Assembly (NCBI RefSeq): GCF_002224365.1
Contig: NZ_CP022437.1
Location: 3,472,001 to 3,536,000 of the forward strand
Source: Virgibacillus necropolis
Lineage (GTDB): Bacteria > Bacillota > Bacilli > Bacillales > Amphibacillaceae
Direction of reading: 5' to 3'
Length of the DNA: 64,000 nucleotides
The notes under the pieces were generated by a model that was not told the DNA's origin, made no database searches, and saw only the letters and a list, made by a program, of their open reading frames with translations. Shown one piece after another: positions 1 to 9,168 of this stretch. The translations under genes and the position numbers were made by a program. Each line of letters opens with the position of its first letter. The stretch's first letter is position 1.

Positions 1-712
1 CTGCAATTTCAACAATTTGTCCTGCATACATAACCGCTATTCTGTCTGCAGTCTCCGCAACAACACCTAAATCGTGCGTTATTAGAATAATGCCAGCTTG
101 CATATCCTCTTTCAAATCATTTATCAGATCTAGAATCTGTGATTGAATTGTTACATCAAGTGCAGTCGTAGGTTCATCAGCAATTAATATTTCTGGTTCG
201 TTGGCGATTGCTGTTGCTATCACTACTCGCTGTCTCATCCCGCCAGACAGTTCATGTGGGAACTGGTTATACGTCCGTTTAGGGTTCGGAATTCCCACCT
301 TATCTAACAATTCAATTACCTTTTCTTTTCGTCTATTTTTCGAAAGCTTTTTGTTATGTAATAGCAATGTTTCACTGATTTGATCTCCAATAACCATTAG
401 TGGGTTCAATGCAGTTAGTGGATCTTGGAAAATCATTGCCATTTCATTACCACGTAGTTTATTAAGATCTCCAGGCTTAATAGCGGCAATGTCATGATCC
501 TTATATAATATATTCCCTTCAATTTTAGCTCGATTATGTAATCCCATTATTGAAAAAGCTAAGGCGCTTTTTCCGCATCCTGATTCCCCGACAATAGCCA
601 GTACTTCATTTTTATGTACGGATAATGAAACATCATCTACCGCTGCATAGTAATTATCTTTAATCCGAAACGATGTTTTTAGATTTTTGATTTCTAATAA
701 TGCCTTATTCAA
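1..712 (-). CDS. oppD: Oligopeptide/dipeptide ABC transporter ATPase, OppD-type (3' end outside window)
   Basis: ATP-binding subunit of a peptide-type ABC importer, acting at the inner face of the membrane. About 237 residues are visible. They show Walker A ([12 protein letters not shown]), the Q-loop ([12 protein letters not shown]), the signature ([11 protein letters not shown]), Walker B ([12 protein letters not shown]) and the H-loop (ILITHDLG). The start is a TTG at 710-712 with a GGGGG ribosome site 8 bases upstream. No ATG lies closer to the conserved N-terminus ([21 protein letters not shown]). The C-terminal oligopeptide-transporter extension lies off the left edge. As the gene starts this minus-strand unit, the other subunits should follow beyond the window, as in B. 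subtilis appDFABC. Substrate cannot be told from the sequence. Confidence 0.9.
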   Translation of the reverse strand, partial: MNKALLEIKNLKTSFRIKDNYYAAVDDVSLSVHKNEVLAIVGESGCGKSALAFSIMGLHNRAKIEGNILYKDHDIAAIKPGDLNKLRGNEMAMIFQDPLTALNPLMVIGDQISETLLLHNKKLSKNRRKEKVIELLDKVGIPNPKRTYNQFPHELSGGMRQRVVIATAIANEPEILIADEPTTALDVTIQSQILDLINDLKEDMQAGIILITHDLGVVAETADRIAVMYAGQIVEIA

Positions 713-911
713 AATTAATCCCCCTATCTTAGATGTACTTTTAAAAATAATAGTAAGATTGCAAAAACTATCTATAAAAAAATACAGTTAGTATTACATT
801 GTAATCGTTTTGTAATATAACTGGATTTTCTCAAAGTATATATTATTTTCTGCTATATAACAAGCCTTTTTGACTAATTTTCTTATAATTTTTAAATTTG
901 TGTTCAATAAG

Positions 912-2273
912 CTATTTTATCAAAAATCCCATAAACGCCGTTGCCATGCCAAAGTATATTAAAATTGATATGATATCATTTATGGTTGTGATAAATGGTC
1001 CGGATGCAACTGCTGGATCAATATTAAATCGATCCATAATAAGAGGAACAAGCGACCCAGCTAATGTTGCAACAACGAGCGTTGCCATGATTGAGATTCC
1101 GACAAGCAGTCCGAGAAAAATATCGCCTTGCCATAAATAAATAACCAAGGTAATTGCAATCCCGCAAACGGTTCCGGTTATTAATCCCGTTGCGGCCTCC
1201 CGAATGATTAACTTAACTTTTCCTTGTTTGCCATAATCCCCGATTGCTAATCCACGAACAGCAACTGCTAAAGCCTGTGTTCCTGTATTCCCTGCCATAC
1301 CCGCAATCAAAGGAATGAAAATTGCCAGCACGGGTACTACATCAAGCGTATCCTCAAACCGCCCAATTAAACTAGCTGTTAACATACCTAGAAACAATAA
1401 GATAATAAGCCAGGGTAGACGTTTTTTTGCTGAAAGAAATGCATTATCATCTGGTCGATCTACATCAGAGATTGCAGCAAATTTGGAATAATCATCACTC
1501 GCCTCTTCTTCCATTACATCTAAAATATCATCGACTGTAATTATCCCAAGTAAATGGTCTTGAAAATCTACGACTGGTACAGCTAAAAAGTCATAATCCC
1601 GCATCATTTGGGCTACATCTTCTTGATCTTTTGCAACAGATACCGAAACAATTTTCCCACTCATAATGTCCTCAATCAACGTATCTTCTTCTGAAATGAT
1701 TAAGTCCCGTAATGAAAGGACGCCAACCAAACGTTTATCTTCGTCCACTACATATAAATAATAAATGGTCTCTGCTTCAGGGCCTTCTTTTTTCAATTGC
1801 ACCATCGTATCTCTGACGGATTGTGTTTTAAAAATAGCTATAAATTCAGTAGTCATAATACTTCCGGCAGTTTTCTCCTCGTAATGGAGCAGCTGTTTTA
1901 TTTCATCAGAAGCATCATTATCCATAATTGTGAGGAAGCTTGCGACCTTATCCTTACTCAATTCATTTAGAATATCCACTGCGTCATCTGTAGCCATCTC
2001 TGAAAAAACCATCGCAGCATAACGTGGATCCATTTCCGTAAAGAAGGGTTCGATATCTTCTATTTCGATATTTTCCATAATCTCTGCAATTTCCTCAGGA
2101 GATAAATAACTGTAAATTAATAGGCGGATATCTTCTTTCTGTCCTAAGAAAAATTGTGCTTGATCATATGGATGCATATCGATAAATTCTGTTCGAAAGC
2201 TGAAAATATCTTCTTTTTCCAATAGACCGTGTAACATATTCCATTGCTGCTCATTCTTATCTGTATTTTCCAT
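912..2273 (-). CDS. mgtE: Magnesium transporter MgtE
   Basis: MgtE channel/transporter for Mg2+ (453 aa, normal length). The N-terminal helical MgtE_N domain (about 20-130) precedes two CBS domains (about 135-255) that sense Mg2+ in known members. A C-terminal region of five membrane helices follows, with the conserved pore motif around PLIAGMAGNTGTQALAV. The reading frame is open to a GTG at 2282, but the ATG at 2273 is preferred because AAAGGAAG lies 8 bases before it. No M-box riboswitch was recognised in the 90 bases upstream. The gene stands alone between the RodA-type gene and the oppD operon. Confidence 0.95.
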   Translation of the reverse strand: MENTDKNEQQWNMLHGLLEKEDIFSFRTEFIDMHPYDQAQFFLGQKEDIRLLIYSYLSPEEIAEIMENIEIEDIEPFFTEMDPRYAAMVFSEMATDDAVDILNELSKDKVASFLTIMDNDASDEIKQLLHYEEKTAGSIMTTEFIAIFKTQSVRDTMVQLKKEGPEAETIYYLYVVDEDKRLVGVLSLRDLIISEEDTLIEDIMSGKIVSVSVAKDQEDVAQMMRDYDFLAVPVVDFQDHLLGIITVDDILDVMEEEASDDYSKFAAISDVDRPDDNAFLSAKKRLPWLIILLFLGMLTASLIGRFEDTLDVVPVLAIFIPLIAGMAGNTGTQALAVAVRGLAIGDYGKQGKVKLIIREAATGLITGTVCGIAITLVIYLWQGDIFLGLLVGISIMATLVVATLAGSLVPLIMDRFNIDPAVASGPFITTINDIISILIYFGMATAFMGFLIK

Positions 2274-2325
2274 ATGAAACACTTCCTTTCAAAATAAAAC
2301 ACATAGCTTGTAATATAAGAGAAAT

Positions 2326-2360
2326 ATAACCCCATAGCCAAAAAGAAGCTACGAGGTTAT
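2326..2360 (-). terminator. Hairpin after the rodA-type gene
   Basis: Inverted repeat ATAACCTCGTAGC / GCTATGGGGTTAT with one G-T pair and an A-rich loop, immediately after the stop of the upstream minus-strand gene. The following T-run is weak (ATTTCTCTT), so termination efficiency is uncertain. Confidence 0.5.
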
Positions 2361-2363
2361 TCA

Positions 2364-3542
2364 TTATTTCCCAAACATATATCCTTCACTATTCGTAATT
2401 TCTTCGCTTACTCGGTAAATAATCCCGTAGCCAATTAAGGTGGCCAAAACTGAACTACCACCATAGCTTATTAATAGAAGTGGAACCCCTGTTATGGGCA
2501 TTATCCCAATCGACATCCCTATATTTTGGAATGTATGAACAGAAATCAATGCCATATAACCAAAACAAAACATGGAACCGAAAACACTTGTATTATATAT
2601 TTTCAAACCTATACTAACTAGCTTATAGATCAAAAAGAAATAGAGAAATACGACAAAACTACTACCGACAAACCCAAAGCTTTCTGCAATAACTGAGAAG
2701 ATAAAGTCAGTTTCCGCATATGGAACAGGAACTTGAAGATCTCCAATTCCTTTTCCAAATAATTGACCTGAGCCAATTGCTAAAAACGATTTATTGACTT
2801 GGTAACTTCCAGCATCTACTTCCTCTTCAGGGCCAAACCATGTTTCAATTCTTTCAATTTGATAGGGGTCAATGTTTAACAGATCCTCTGATAACTGCGG
2901 ATAGTTAACGATTAGCATTAAAGCCCCACCTCCAATAATAGCCGCTGAAGCAACGATGGTGAAAATTAATTTCCAATTAATTCCTGATACTAGTACCATG
3001 AAGCTTAATATAACTAGATATACCATTGATGTACCAAAGTCTGGCTGCAAAAGAATTAGAAACACAGGTATAGCGGCAATAATCACCAGTTTTAGCAAAA
3101 GTATAAAATCAGTTTTAAAATCTTTGTTCACATACTTTTCCTTATGTTTGGAAATGGTAATAGCTAACCCCAATATCGTGGTAATTTTTGTAAACTCCGC
3201 AGGCTGTATTGTACCAATTCCAGGGAAAGCAAACCAACTATATGTACCATTTATTTCAGGTACTAAAGATTCAGGGCTTACTAATAATACACCTAATATA
3301 AGTACACCAAATAAATATGCATAAAAACTTAATTGGTAAAGTTGATTTAGGTCGAGCATTCTAATCAAGAAAATAAATAATGCCCCAGCAGAGTACCAAA
3401 TAAATTGTTTAAACAAAAAGTCTGCCTCGTCCCCTGGCAGTAATTCTTGCAAATTATAAAGAGCAGTTAAACTAGTAGCCATAAACAACAAGAATATAAT
3501 GATTAAATCAAACTGTAATCCTCCTGTGTTTTCCTTTTCCAT
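2364..3542 (-). CDS. rodA: RodA/FtsW/SpoVE-family cell-wall polymerase
   Basis: Integral membrane SEDS-family peptidoglycan glycosyltransferase (392 aa, typical). It shows about ten hydrophobic segments and the family signatures QPAEFTKI and LLQPDFGTSMV in the central region, plus GVPLLLISYGGSSVLATL near the C-terminus. SEDS proteins polymerise lipid II and work with a class B PBP. The sequence is closer to RodA (elongation) than to FtsW or SpoVE, but the assignment among paralogues is an inference. Start ATG is preceded by AAAGGTGA. It is monocistronic, divergent from prpE. Confidence 0.85.
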   Translation of the reverse strand: MEKENTGGLQFDLIIIFLLFMATSLTALYNLQELLPGDEADFLFKQFIWYSAGALFIFLIRMLDLNQLYQLSFYAYLFGVLILGVLLVSPESLVPEINGTYSWFAFPGIGTIQPAEFTKITTILGLAITISKHKEKYVNKDFKTDFILLLKLVIIAAIPVFLILLQPDFGTSMVYLVILSFMVLVSGINWKLIFTIVASAAIIGGGALMLIVNYPQLSEDLLNIDPYQIERIETWFGPEEEVDAGSYQVNKSFLAIGSGQLFGKGIGDLQVPVPYAETDFIFSVIAESFGFVGSSFVVFLYFFLIYKLVSIGLKIYNTSVFGSMFCFGYMALISVHTFQNIGMSIGIMPITGVPLLLISYGGSSVLATLIGYGIIYRVSEEITNSEGYMFGK

Positions 3543-3815
3543 TAAAAATCACCTTTGTCCTTTGGTTGTTTATCATTCTTGCTGTCACGAGCTGAATTAG
3601 TTAATAAGTAAGTTTAACGTGTTAATGTATGATTTGTTATAAAAGCACATAAATAACAACGACACAATTTGTCGAAGTATTAGATTATCTATCAACTAGT
3701 AGTGGTATTTATTCTTCGTTACCATTAAACAATTTTACCACAAATTATTTTGTGCTACCATATTAAATATCCTTTAGGTTTTTGGTTAAATTAAACGATC
3801 AAGGTGGAAAATAAT

Positions 3816-4553
3816 ATGAAAATAGATGTAATTGGTGACGTTCATGGTTGTATAGATGAGTTAGTTGAGCTACTTCATCTACTTGGCTATCAAAAAAATA
3901 AGGAAACATTCGTTCATCCCCATAATCGTATCCCAGTTTTTGTTGGAGATATTACGGACCGTGGGCCAAATTCACTTGCGGTTATTGAGCTTGTATATAA
4001 TATGGTTGTAAAGCATCAAGTGGCTCGATATGTACCAGGTAATCATTGTAATAAGCTTTACCGATATTTTTTAGGGAATAATATACAAGTTCGCTATGGA
4101 CTTGAAACAACGGTGGAGGAGTATCAAGCACTACGTCAACGGGAACAGATAAAAATCAGGCATCAATTTATGACCCTGTATGAGGAAGCACCATTATACT
4201 TACATTTACCAGATAGTAATATGATTGTAGCTCATGCAGGAATCAAAGAAGAATATATTGGACGTACAGATAAAAAGGTTCGGACATTTGTACTGTATGG
4301 GGATATCACTGGTGCCACGCACGAGGACGGCCGTCCAATACGTCGTGATTGGGCGCAGGATTATCACGGCGAGCCATGGATCGTGTATGGTCATACGCCA
4401 GTGTTAGAACCGCGTATGATTAACAATACAGTGAACATTGATACCGGCTGTGTTTTCGGCAATAAATTAACTGCCTTTCGCATGCCAGAAAAAGAAATAG
4501 TTTCTGTTCAGTCAAGACAGCCTTTTACCTCTGAAAAGTTTAGGACCTTTTAA
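3816..4553 (+). CDS. prpE: Bis(5'-nucleosyl)-tetraphosphatase PrpE
   Basis: PPP-family metallophosphatase (245 aa) that in Bacillus cleaves Ap4A-type dinucleotides and can dephosphorylate proteins. The metal-binding motifs are present in order: GDVHGC near the start, GDITDRGP about 60 residues in, PGNHCNKL near residue 90, and C-terminal YGHTPV. The frame opens at a GTG at 3804, but the ATG at 3816 has AAGGTGG eight bases before it, so it is preferred. It sits at the same end of the yjbM-nadK-yjbO block as in B. subtilis, here separated from rluD by 800 bases of repeats and convergent with it. Confidence 0.93.
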   Translation: MKIDVIGDVHGCIDELVELLHLLGYQKNKETFVHPHNRIPVFVGDITDRGPNSLAVIELVYNMVVKHQVARYVPGNHCNKLYRYFLGNNIQVRYGLETTVEEYQALRQREQIKIRHQFMTLYEEAPLYLHLPDSNMIVAHAGIKEEYIGRTDKKVRTFVLYGDITGATHEDGRPIRRDWAQDYHGEPWIVYGHTPVLEPRMINNTVNIDTGCVFGNKLTAFRMPEKEIVSVQSRQPFTSEKFRTF

Positions 4554-4640
4554 TTAAATGCAGTTTTAGCAAAGTCTATTGCTATTGATAAAAAATGCGA
4601 GTAACTTGCATCTCTGGAAATACAATGCCAAGTGACTGCT

Positions 4641-4828
4641 GGTTGTTTTCCGCTGCGGACCGTTCCTTTCCGCGGGCACGGCTTCAGCCTCCTTGCCCCG
4701 GCAAGTGGTATGCCGATGTTGTCCGCAAAGGACGGTTTTAGTCGGCCCTCATCATCTCCCACTCTGCGGGGTCTTCAGACTCGTGCTGTTCTAAGCAGGA
4801 GTCAACGGTCCTCCGCTCCAAACAACTG
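4641..4828. repeat. GC-rich interspersed palindromic repeat
   Basis: Starts GGTTGTTTTCCGCTGCGGAC and ends with CGGTCCTCCGCTCCAAACAACT, which is an imperfect inverted repeat of the start. The internal CTGCGGGGTCTTCAGACTCGTGC and GAGTCAACGG segments resemble a palindromic repeat that I recall from many Bacillaceae intergenic regions. Its base composition is far more GC-rich than the neighbouring genes. The open frames across it are shadows of the repeat. Confidence 0.75.
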
Positions 4829-4897
4829 CCATAATTTGCTGGCTACCTGCGTAATATAAACAACCATATAAAATTGTTAAGCCTAACCCTAGTGAAA

Positions 4898-5297
4898 GAA
4901 ATCCACGTAGTCTCCTGCGGGAAAGCGAAGAGTCCACTGAAAAAGGATGAATTTGAAAAATTTAATTTCTCACTTTAACCTAGCATCCTCGAATATACGG
5001 AGACTCCTCGAAAAAGAAAAACACTTTTTCTTCGTGCGATGCCTTTTCGGGGAAGCATTCCTTATCCTACGGGAAGTAAGAGATCGGCGAGAACCCGGAG
5101 GACGGCAGTCCGAGGAGGCTCGCCACTCGCCCGTGGAAAGCGGAGTATATTCGAGGATGCGGCCGTCGATCCACTATTTTGTATTACACTTAACTTTTTC
5201 AGTGGCCTCGAAAGCGAAGAAGATGAGACCCCGCAGTGAGCGATTTTTGCGATCGAGGAGGCTCATCGCGAGCCCTAAGGTGCGCGTAGTGGATTTC
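4898..5297. repeat. Second palindromic repeat, split by a MITE-like insertion
   Basis: Left half 4898-4929 (GAAATCCACGTAGTCTCCTG...) and right half 5210-5297 (...GTAGTGGATTTC). The ends form a 9-bp inverted repeat GAAATCCAC. Removing 4930-5209 and one copy of GAAAGCGAA restores a continuous palindromic repeat of the common Bacillaceae type (CTCCTGCGGGAAAGCGAAG-AAGATGAGACCCCGCAG). This is the target of the insertion listed next. Confidence 0.75.
4930..5209. mobile_element. MITE-like element, copy 1 (280 bp)
   Basis: Terminal inverted repeat GAG-T-CCACTGAAAAAG at the left against CTTTTTCAGTGGCCTC at the right (16 bp, one mismatch). It is flanked by a 9-bp direct repeat GAAAGCGAA (4921-4929 and 5210-5218). 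An inner perfect 16-bp inverted repeat GCATCCTCGAATATAC lies at 4983-4998 and 5145-5160. Relative to copy 2 (7759-7980) it carries about 58 extra bases near 5009-5068, themselves containing a small hairpin. No transposase is encoded, so any movement would need one in trans. Confidence 0.75.
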
Positions 5298-5367
5298 CGG
5301 AACGGTTGTCCAACCACCAAACACAGTACTTACGTCGCATTTTATATCCATTCTCTCAAAAGCACCA

Positions 5368-6255
5368 TCATTTAGAAAACAGCCTAATTAAATGAAGTAG
5401 TTCAGATGGTGGTGAAGATTGAAAATGCATCACCTTTTTTGTAAAGGGATGACAAAACGTTAATTCCGTACAGTGTAATGCTTGACGATTGAAATCCTTA
5501 GTTGAACCACCATACAAATCGTCCCCAGCTAAAGGATGTCCAACATGAGCAAAATGGACTCTAATTTGATGGGTCCTCCCTGTTTCAAGCCTGATATCTA
5601 CTAAAGAATAATTAGTAGACTGCTCCACTACTTGGTAATGCGTAATTGCCTTTTTACCAGATTCCGTTACCATCCGCTCGATGATAGAACCTTCTTTACG
5701 TCCAATATTCGCATCAATCGTACCTTCCAACTGTGAAAGGCTTCCCTCTACCACTGCAGAGTAGTTTCGATTCACCTTCCCAGCTTTTTGTTCTCCGGAA
5801 AGCAATGAATGGCTGTATTGATGCTTGGCAATTAACATGAGACCTGATGTATCACGGTCCAACCTCGTCACAACATGTACAGTATAAGGAATTTGATGCT
5901 TCCGGTAATGTCCGAGAACCGCATTCGCAATCGTTCCTTTTAAATGTTTAAACGAAGGAATGGTCGCGATTCCTGCTGGTTTATCGATTACCAATACAGC
6001 CTCGTCTTCATAAACTATCGTTAATGGAAGGTCTTCTGGGAAAAGGCCTTTACCGACAATCTCTGGTGGAAAACCGACCTCAAGTTCATCTCCAGAAGAC
6101 AAGCGATATCTCACTGTTTGACATGTTCCATTTACCTGTATTTTCCCTTTACTATCTTTCACATTTTTTACTAATCGTCTTGAGAAGGATTGAACAGAAC
6201 GAAGATAATCATGAATTGACATACCGTCCTGTTCCCGTTCAATAATCCATTTCAA
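5368..6255 (-). CDS. RluA/RluD-family pseudouridine synthase (YjbO type)
   Basis: RNA pseudouridine synthase of about 295 aa. An S4-like N-terminal domain (about 10-75) is followed by the catalytic domain with the RluA signature VVTRLDRDTSGLMLIA, whose first D after RL is the catalytic aspartate, then GRTHQIRVHFAHVGHPLAGD. The open frame runs back to 6321 inside nadK, but a TTG at 6255 has AAGGTGA at good spacing 14 bases after the nadK stop. That start gives MKWIIEREQDG, the usual family start. It is third in the yjbM-nadK-rluD operon. The RNA target is not predictable here. Confidence 0.88.
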   Translation of the reverse strand: MKWIIEREQDGMSIHDYLRSVQSFSRRLVKNVKDSKGKIQVNGTCQTVRYRLSSGDELEVGFPPEIVGKGLFPEDLPLTIVYEDEAVLVIDKPAGIATIPSFKHLKGTIANAVLGHYRKHQIPYTVHVVTRLDRDTSGLMLIAKHQYSHSLLSGEQKAGKVNRNYSAVVEGSLSQLEGTIDANIGRKEGSIIERMVTESGKKAITHYQVVEQSTNYSLVDIRLETGRTHQIRVHFAHVGHPLAGDDLYGGSTKDFNRQALHCTELTFCHPFTKKVMHFQSSPPSELLHLIRLFSK

Positions 6256-6269
6256 TACGTTCACCTTCC

Positions 6270-7079
6270 CTAAACTTTTTTCTCGCCTTCTGAAACAAAT
6301 GAATCCCGTACTCGATTCCAAAATGGGAATGGTCTAAACCGTGCAAATCGTACTTTTTCTTTGGCTACTCTGCATTGAATCGATTTTACATTTGTATAGG
6401 TTTCAGTAAAATGATCAATTGTAATCAAAAAGCTACGCTCAGCAAGAGGCTTTAATAGGCAAGTATGATGTTTCGGTAAAATCAATGGAGATCCAATCGT
6501 ACGGAAAACCCGATTGTTGATCGATGCCATTTCAGTTAGTTGAAACGCTTCAAGAGATGGGTGCAAAATCCCGCCGCCAAGTGCTTTGTTATAAGCTGTA
6601 CTACCTGAAGGAGTTGATAAACACAATCCATCACCACGGAATGTTTCAAAATGCTCCCCTTTTATTTCTACATCAAACACAACCGATCCGTCTGCTGTTT
6701 TAATGGTTGCTTCATTTAGGGCTAGAAATGTATCTTCCTTCCCCCCGGATTTCGCGCGTATATTTACTTCTAGTAGCGGATATTCCACAACTTGAAATGG
6801 TGTTTTAGCAATCTCGATGATCAGCTTTTCAACTTCTTCTGGGACCCAGTCTGCATAGAAACCGAGATGTCCAGTGTGTACGCCAATAAAAGCTGTTTCA
6901 TTTAGTCGATGAATATAACGATGAAATGCTTCGAGTAGCGTTCCATCCCCACCAACGGAGATGACAAGCTCGGGATTTTCCTTATCATATTCTAAATCAA
7001 ATTCAGTTAAGTATTGCCTCATCGTTGCCATAATATTGTTTGAACGGTCGTCGCCTTTTGACACTATTGCAAATTTCAT
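6270..7079 (-). CDS. nadK: NAD kinase
   Basis: ATP-NAD kinase making NADP (269 aa; B. subtilis NadF/PpnKA is of similar size). The GGDGT motif ([16 protein letters not shown], about residue 45) and the second motif [24 protein letters not shown] are present, with GHLGFYADW between. Start ATG is preceded by GAGGGAGATGA. It lies 20 bases after the alarmone synthetase and 14 before the pseudouridine synthase, so it is translated from one transcript with them. Confidence 0.95.
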   Translation of the reverse strand: MKFAIVSKGDDRSNNIMATMRQYLTEFDLEYDKENPELVISVGGDGTLLEAFHRYIHRLNETAFIGVHTGHLGFYADWVPEEVEKLIIEIAKTPFQVVEYPLLEVNIRAKSGGKEDTFLALNEATIKTADGSVVFDVEIKGEHFETFRGDGLCLSTPSGSTAYNKALGGGILHPSLEAFQLTEMASINNRVFRTIGSPLILPKHHTCLLKPLAERSFLITIDHFTETYTNVKSIQCRVAKEKVRFARFRPFPFWNRVRDSFVSEGEKKV

Positions 7080-7099
7080 TAGTCGTCATCTCCCTCGAT

Positions 7100-7708
7100 T
7101 TATTTTCGATGAAAAATACGTTGTGCTTCTTGTACTTCATTCTTTATTTTAGACATTTCTTCATCTAATTTAAATGCAGCTTCTGCAGCTCCTTGTAGTC
7201 TGGTTTTAATATCACTTGGTATACTTCCTTTATATTTATAATTTAATGAGTGCTCATTGGTCGCCCAAAAGTTCATGGCAAGTGTACGAATTTGAATTTC
7301 GGCAATTATTTTTTTCTCACCGTGAATGGTTTCAACTGGATATTCAATTATGATATGGAACGAACGATATCCGCTATCCTTCTTTTTCGATATATAATCC
7401 TTTTCCTCAATAATCGTAAAATCATTACGCGAACGCAACATGGTTACAATCTTATAAATGTCATCGACAAACTGACATACAACACGTACACCAGCAATAT
7501 CCTGCATTTCTTGTTCAACCCGTTCAAGCGAAATCTGTCTTGTTTCTGCTTTATCCAAAATACTTGTAACAGGTTTAACTCGCCCAGTAATAAATTCAAT
7601 CGGTGAATGTCTAGACTCATATTCAAATTGCGTTCGCATTCCTTTAAGTTTCACCTTTAATTCCTCGACCACCTGTGAATACGGGGCGAGTAATGCTTTC
7701 CAATTCAT
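7100..7708 (-). CDS. yjbM: Small alarmone synthetase (YjbM/RelQ/SasB)
   Basis: GTP pyrophosphokinase of the small single-domain class (202 aa) that makes (p)ppGpp. Synthetase motifs are visible: ITGRVKPVTSILDK, DIAGVRVVCQFVDDIY, KDSGYRSFHIIIEYPV and EIQIRTLAMNFWATNEHSL. No hydrolase, TGS or ACT domain is present. In B. subtilis the homologue is a tetramer activated by pppGpp. It is the first gene of the operon, with AAAGGTGG ten bases before the ATG. A MITE-like repeat is inserted about 45 bases upstream of its start, so the promoter must lie very close or within the repeat. Confidence 0.93.
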   Translation of the reverse strand: MNWKALLAPYSQVVEELKVKLKGMRTQFEYESRHSPIEFITGRVKPVTSILDKAETRQISLERVEQEMQDIAGVRVVCQFVDDIYKIVTMLRSRNDFTIIEEKDYISKKKDSGYRSFHIIIEYPVETIHGEKKIIAEIQIRTLAMNFWATNEHSLNYKYKGSIPSDIKTRLQGAAEAAFKLDEEMSKIKNEVQEAQRIFHRK

Positions 7709-7733
7709 CGTATATGTACCACCTTTAAGAGTA

Positions 7734-8006
7734 TGTTCAAAAAGCCATCACATAATAAGAGCCCACTGAAAAAGTGGTGGATTTTAAGAAACTATCTTTT
7801 CACCTTAACTTAGCATCCTCGAATATACGGAGACTCCTGCGGGAAGTAAGAGATCGGCGAGCCCCCACAGGACGGCAGTCCGAGGAGGCTCGACACTCGC
7901 CCGCGGAAAGCGTAGTATATTCGAGGATGCGACGGTAGATCCACATATTTTGTACTATACTTAACTTTTTCAGTGGCCTCCATAATAAACGGTGGCTTTT
8001 TGAACA
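7734..8006. repeat. Short palindrome TGTTCAAAAAGCC...GGCTTTTTGAACA, split by MITE copy 2
   Basis: Left arm 7734-7747 and right arm about 7993-8006 are inverted repeats. Without the insertion they would form a compact hairpin of about 45 bases around CATCACATAATAAACGG. A related sequence (TTCAAAAAGTCATCAAATGATAAACGG...) occurs at 37533-37593. It lies between two divergent genes, so it is not an ordinary gene-end terminator. Confidence 0.65.
7759..7980. mobile_element. MITE-like element, copy 2 (222 bp)
   Basis: Same element as 4930-5209. The ends are GAGCCCACTGAAAAAG and CTTTTTCAGTGGCCTC (16-bp terminal inverted repeat, one mismatch). It is flanked by the 8-bp direct repeat CATAATAA (7751-7758, 7981-7988). 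The inner 16-bp inverted repeat lies at 7813-7828 and 7915-7930. There is no coding capacity beyond shadow frames. Confidence 0.78.
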
Positions 8007-8140
8007 CACATTTAAATACTAAATAGATAATTAACCTTTTCCATCCTATCATAACACAACCCAATGGGAAATCTTTGCATTACTATTGATAATTGGCGAT
8101 AATCAATGATAAACCATCCTATTTAAATGGGGGTCAACAA

Positions 8141-8716
8141 ATGACACAGGAAATTGAAATTGAATATAAAAATTTGTTAACAGCGGATGAGTTCAACCAA
8201 CTATTGCATCGTTTACCTTTCCCTGATTCAGGAACATGGCAAACCAACTATTATTTTGAAACGAAAGATTTTTCATTAAAAGCAAAAGGTGCCGCTCTAC
8301 GAATTCGCGAAAAAACTGGAAAGCATGTCTTAACATTAAAAGAACCGCATATAGATGGATTACTGGAGTCACATGATAACCTGACAAAAAACGAGGTAAC
8401 AAGCTGGATTAATGGAAATCCAATTAAAAAAAGCCAGGTGAGCAAACAGCTTGAATCACTTGGTGTCTGCCTAAATGATCTGGTTTATTATGGGAAATTA
8501 GAAACAAAAAGATACGAAACAAACTATCGGGGAACACTATTAGTGTTAGATTATAGTACTTATAATGGGATGTCCGATTATGAATTGGAAATTGAAGCAC
8601 AATCAAAGGAAGCTGGAATAAACATGCTCCAATCAATTATTGATAGGTATGGGATAACCAAAAAAGAAACACCAAATAAAATTAAACGATTTTTCACATC
8701 ATTGACGTTTGATTAA
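8141..8716 (+). CDS. yjbK: CYTH-domain protein YjbK
   Basis: CYTH/triphosphate-tunnel family protein (191 aa). It starts with the family EXEXK motif (EIEIEYK, residues 4-10), then shows alternating charged beta-strand motifs such as AALRIREK, HVLTLKEP and YELEIEA, which line the tunnel in known members. These enzymes bind triphosphates with divalent metal; the exact substrate of YjbK is unsettled. The frame is open from 8093, but the ATG at 8141 follows a GGGGG ribosome site and gives the normal N-terminus. In B. subtilis it also lies next to yjbM and yjbI. Confidence 0.9.
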   Translation: MTQEIEIEYKNLLTADEFNQLLHRLPFPDSGTWQTNYYFETKDFSLKAKGAALRIREKTGKHVLTLKEPHIDGLLESHDNLTKNEVTSWINGNPIKKSQVSKQLESLGVCLNDLVYYGKLETKRYETNYRGTLLVLDYSTYNGMSDYELEIEAQSKEAGINMLQSIIDRYGITKKETPNKIKRFFTSLTFD

Positions 8717-8784
8717 ATCAGATAATTTGCCGAAGGATTATTACGTTGCTACAATATAGACAAACATTATTAGGAGAGAAAGCA

Positions 8785-9165
8785 ATGACAAGACCCGGCA
8801 CAATGTTCGAGGCGATTGGTGGCTTCGATTCCATAGATAGATTAGTAACTGCTTTCTACAAGCGAGTTGGAGAGCATCCAGAACTCACTCCAATTTTTCC
8901 AGATGATTTAACGGAAACCGCTAGAAAACAACGATTATTTCTTACACAATTTTTTGGTGGTCCCATGATTTATTCTGAAGAACGTGGTAACCCGATGCTT
9001 AGGCGCCGTCATCTTCCTTTTAAGATAACACCGACGAGAAAAGATGCATGGCTTGAATGCATGGAAAAAGCACTTGTTGAAGCAGAAATCGAAGAACCCT
9101 ATCGCAGTGTAATAGTTGAAAAACTTACCATGACAGCAAATCATATGATGAACACACTAGAGTAG
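8785..9165 (+). CDS. yjbI: Group II truncated hemoglobin YjbI
   Basis: Truncated 2-on-2 hemoglobin (126 aa; B. subtilis YjbI is 132 aa). The proximal histidine is in LRRRHLPFKI, and a tryptophan at the G8-like position (DAWLECM) and the F-F-G-G-P turn fit group II (TrHbO). The ATG at 8785 is preceded by AGGAGAG. It is followed by yjbH, as in other Bacillaceae, where the two genes are often co-transcribed. The pairing with the redox-sensing Spx adaptor suggests a role under oxidative or disulfide stress, which is inference. Confidence 0.92.
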   Translation: MTRPGTMFEAIGGFDSIDRLVTAFYKRVGEHPELTPIFPDDLTETARKQRLFLTQFFGGPMIYSEERGNPMLRRRHLPFKITPTRKDAWLECMEKALVEAEIEEPYRSVIVEKLTMTANHMMNTLE

Positions 9166-9168
9166 TAG

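Noticed and set aside
2274-2363. M-box riboswitch in front of mgtE
   Set aside because: The gap is too short (90 bases) and holds only the hairpin of the upstream gene.
4632-5375. Several plus- and minus-strand open frames of 60-140 codons
   Set aside because: They lie wholly in the GC-rich palindromic repeats, have no ribosome sites and show repeat-derived, low-complexity Arg/Ser/Pro-rich protein.
7800-8064. Two minus-strand frames of 69 and 84 codons
   Set aside because: Both run through MITE copy 2; they are products of the repeat sequence, not genes.
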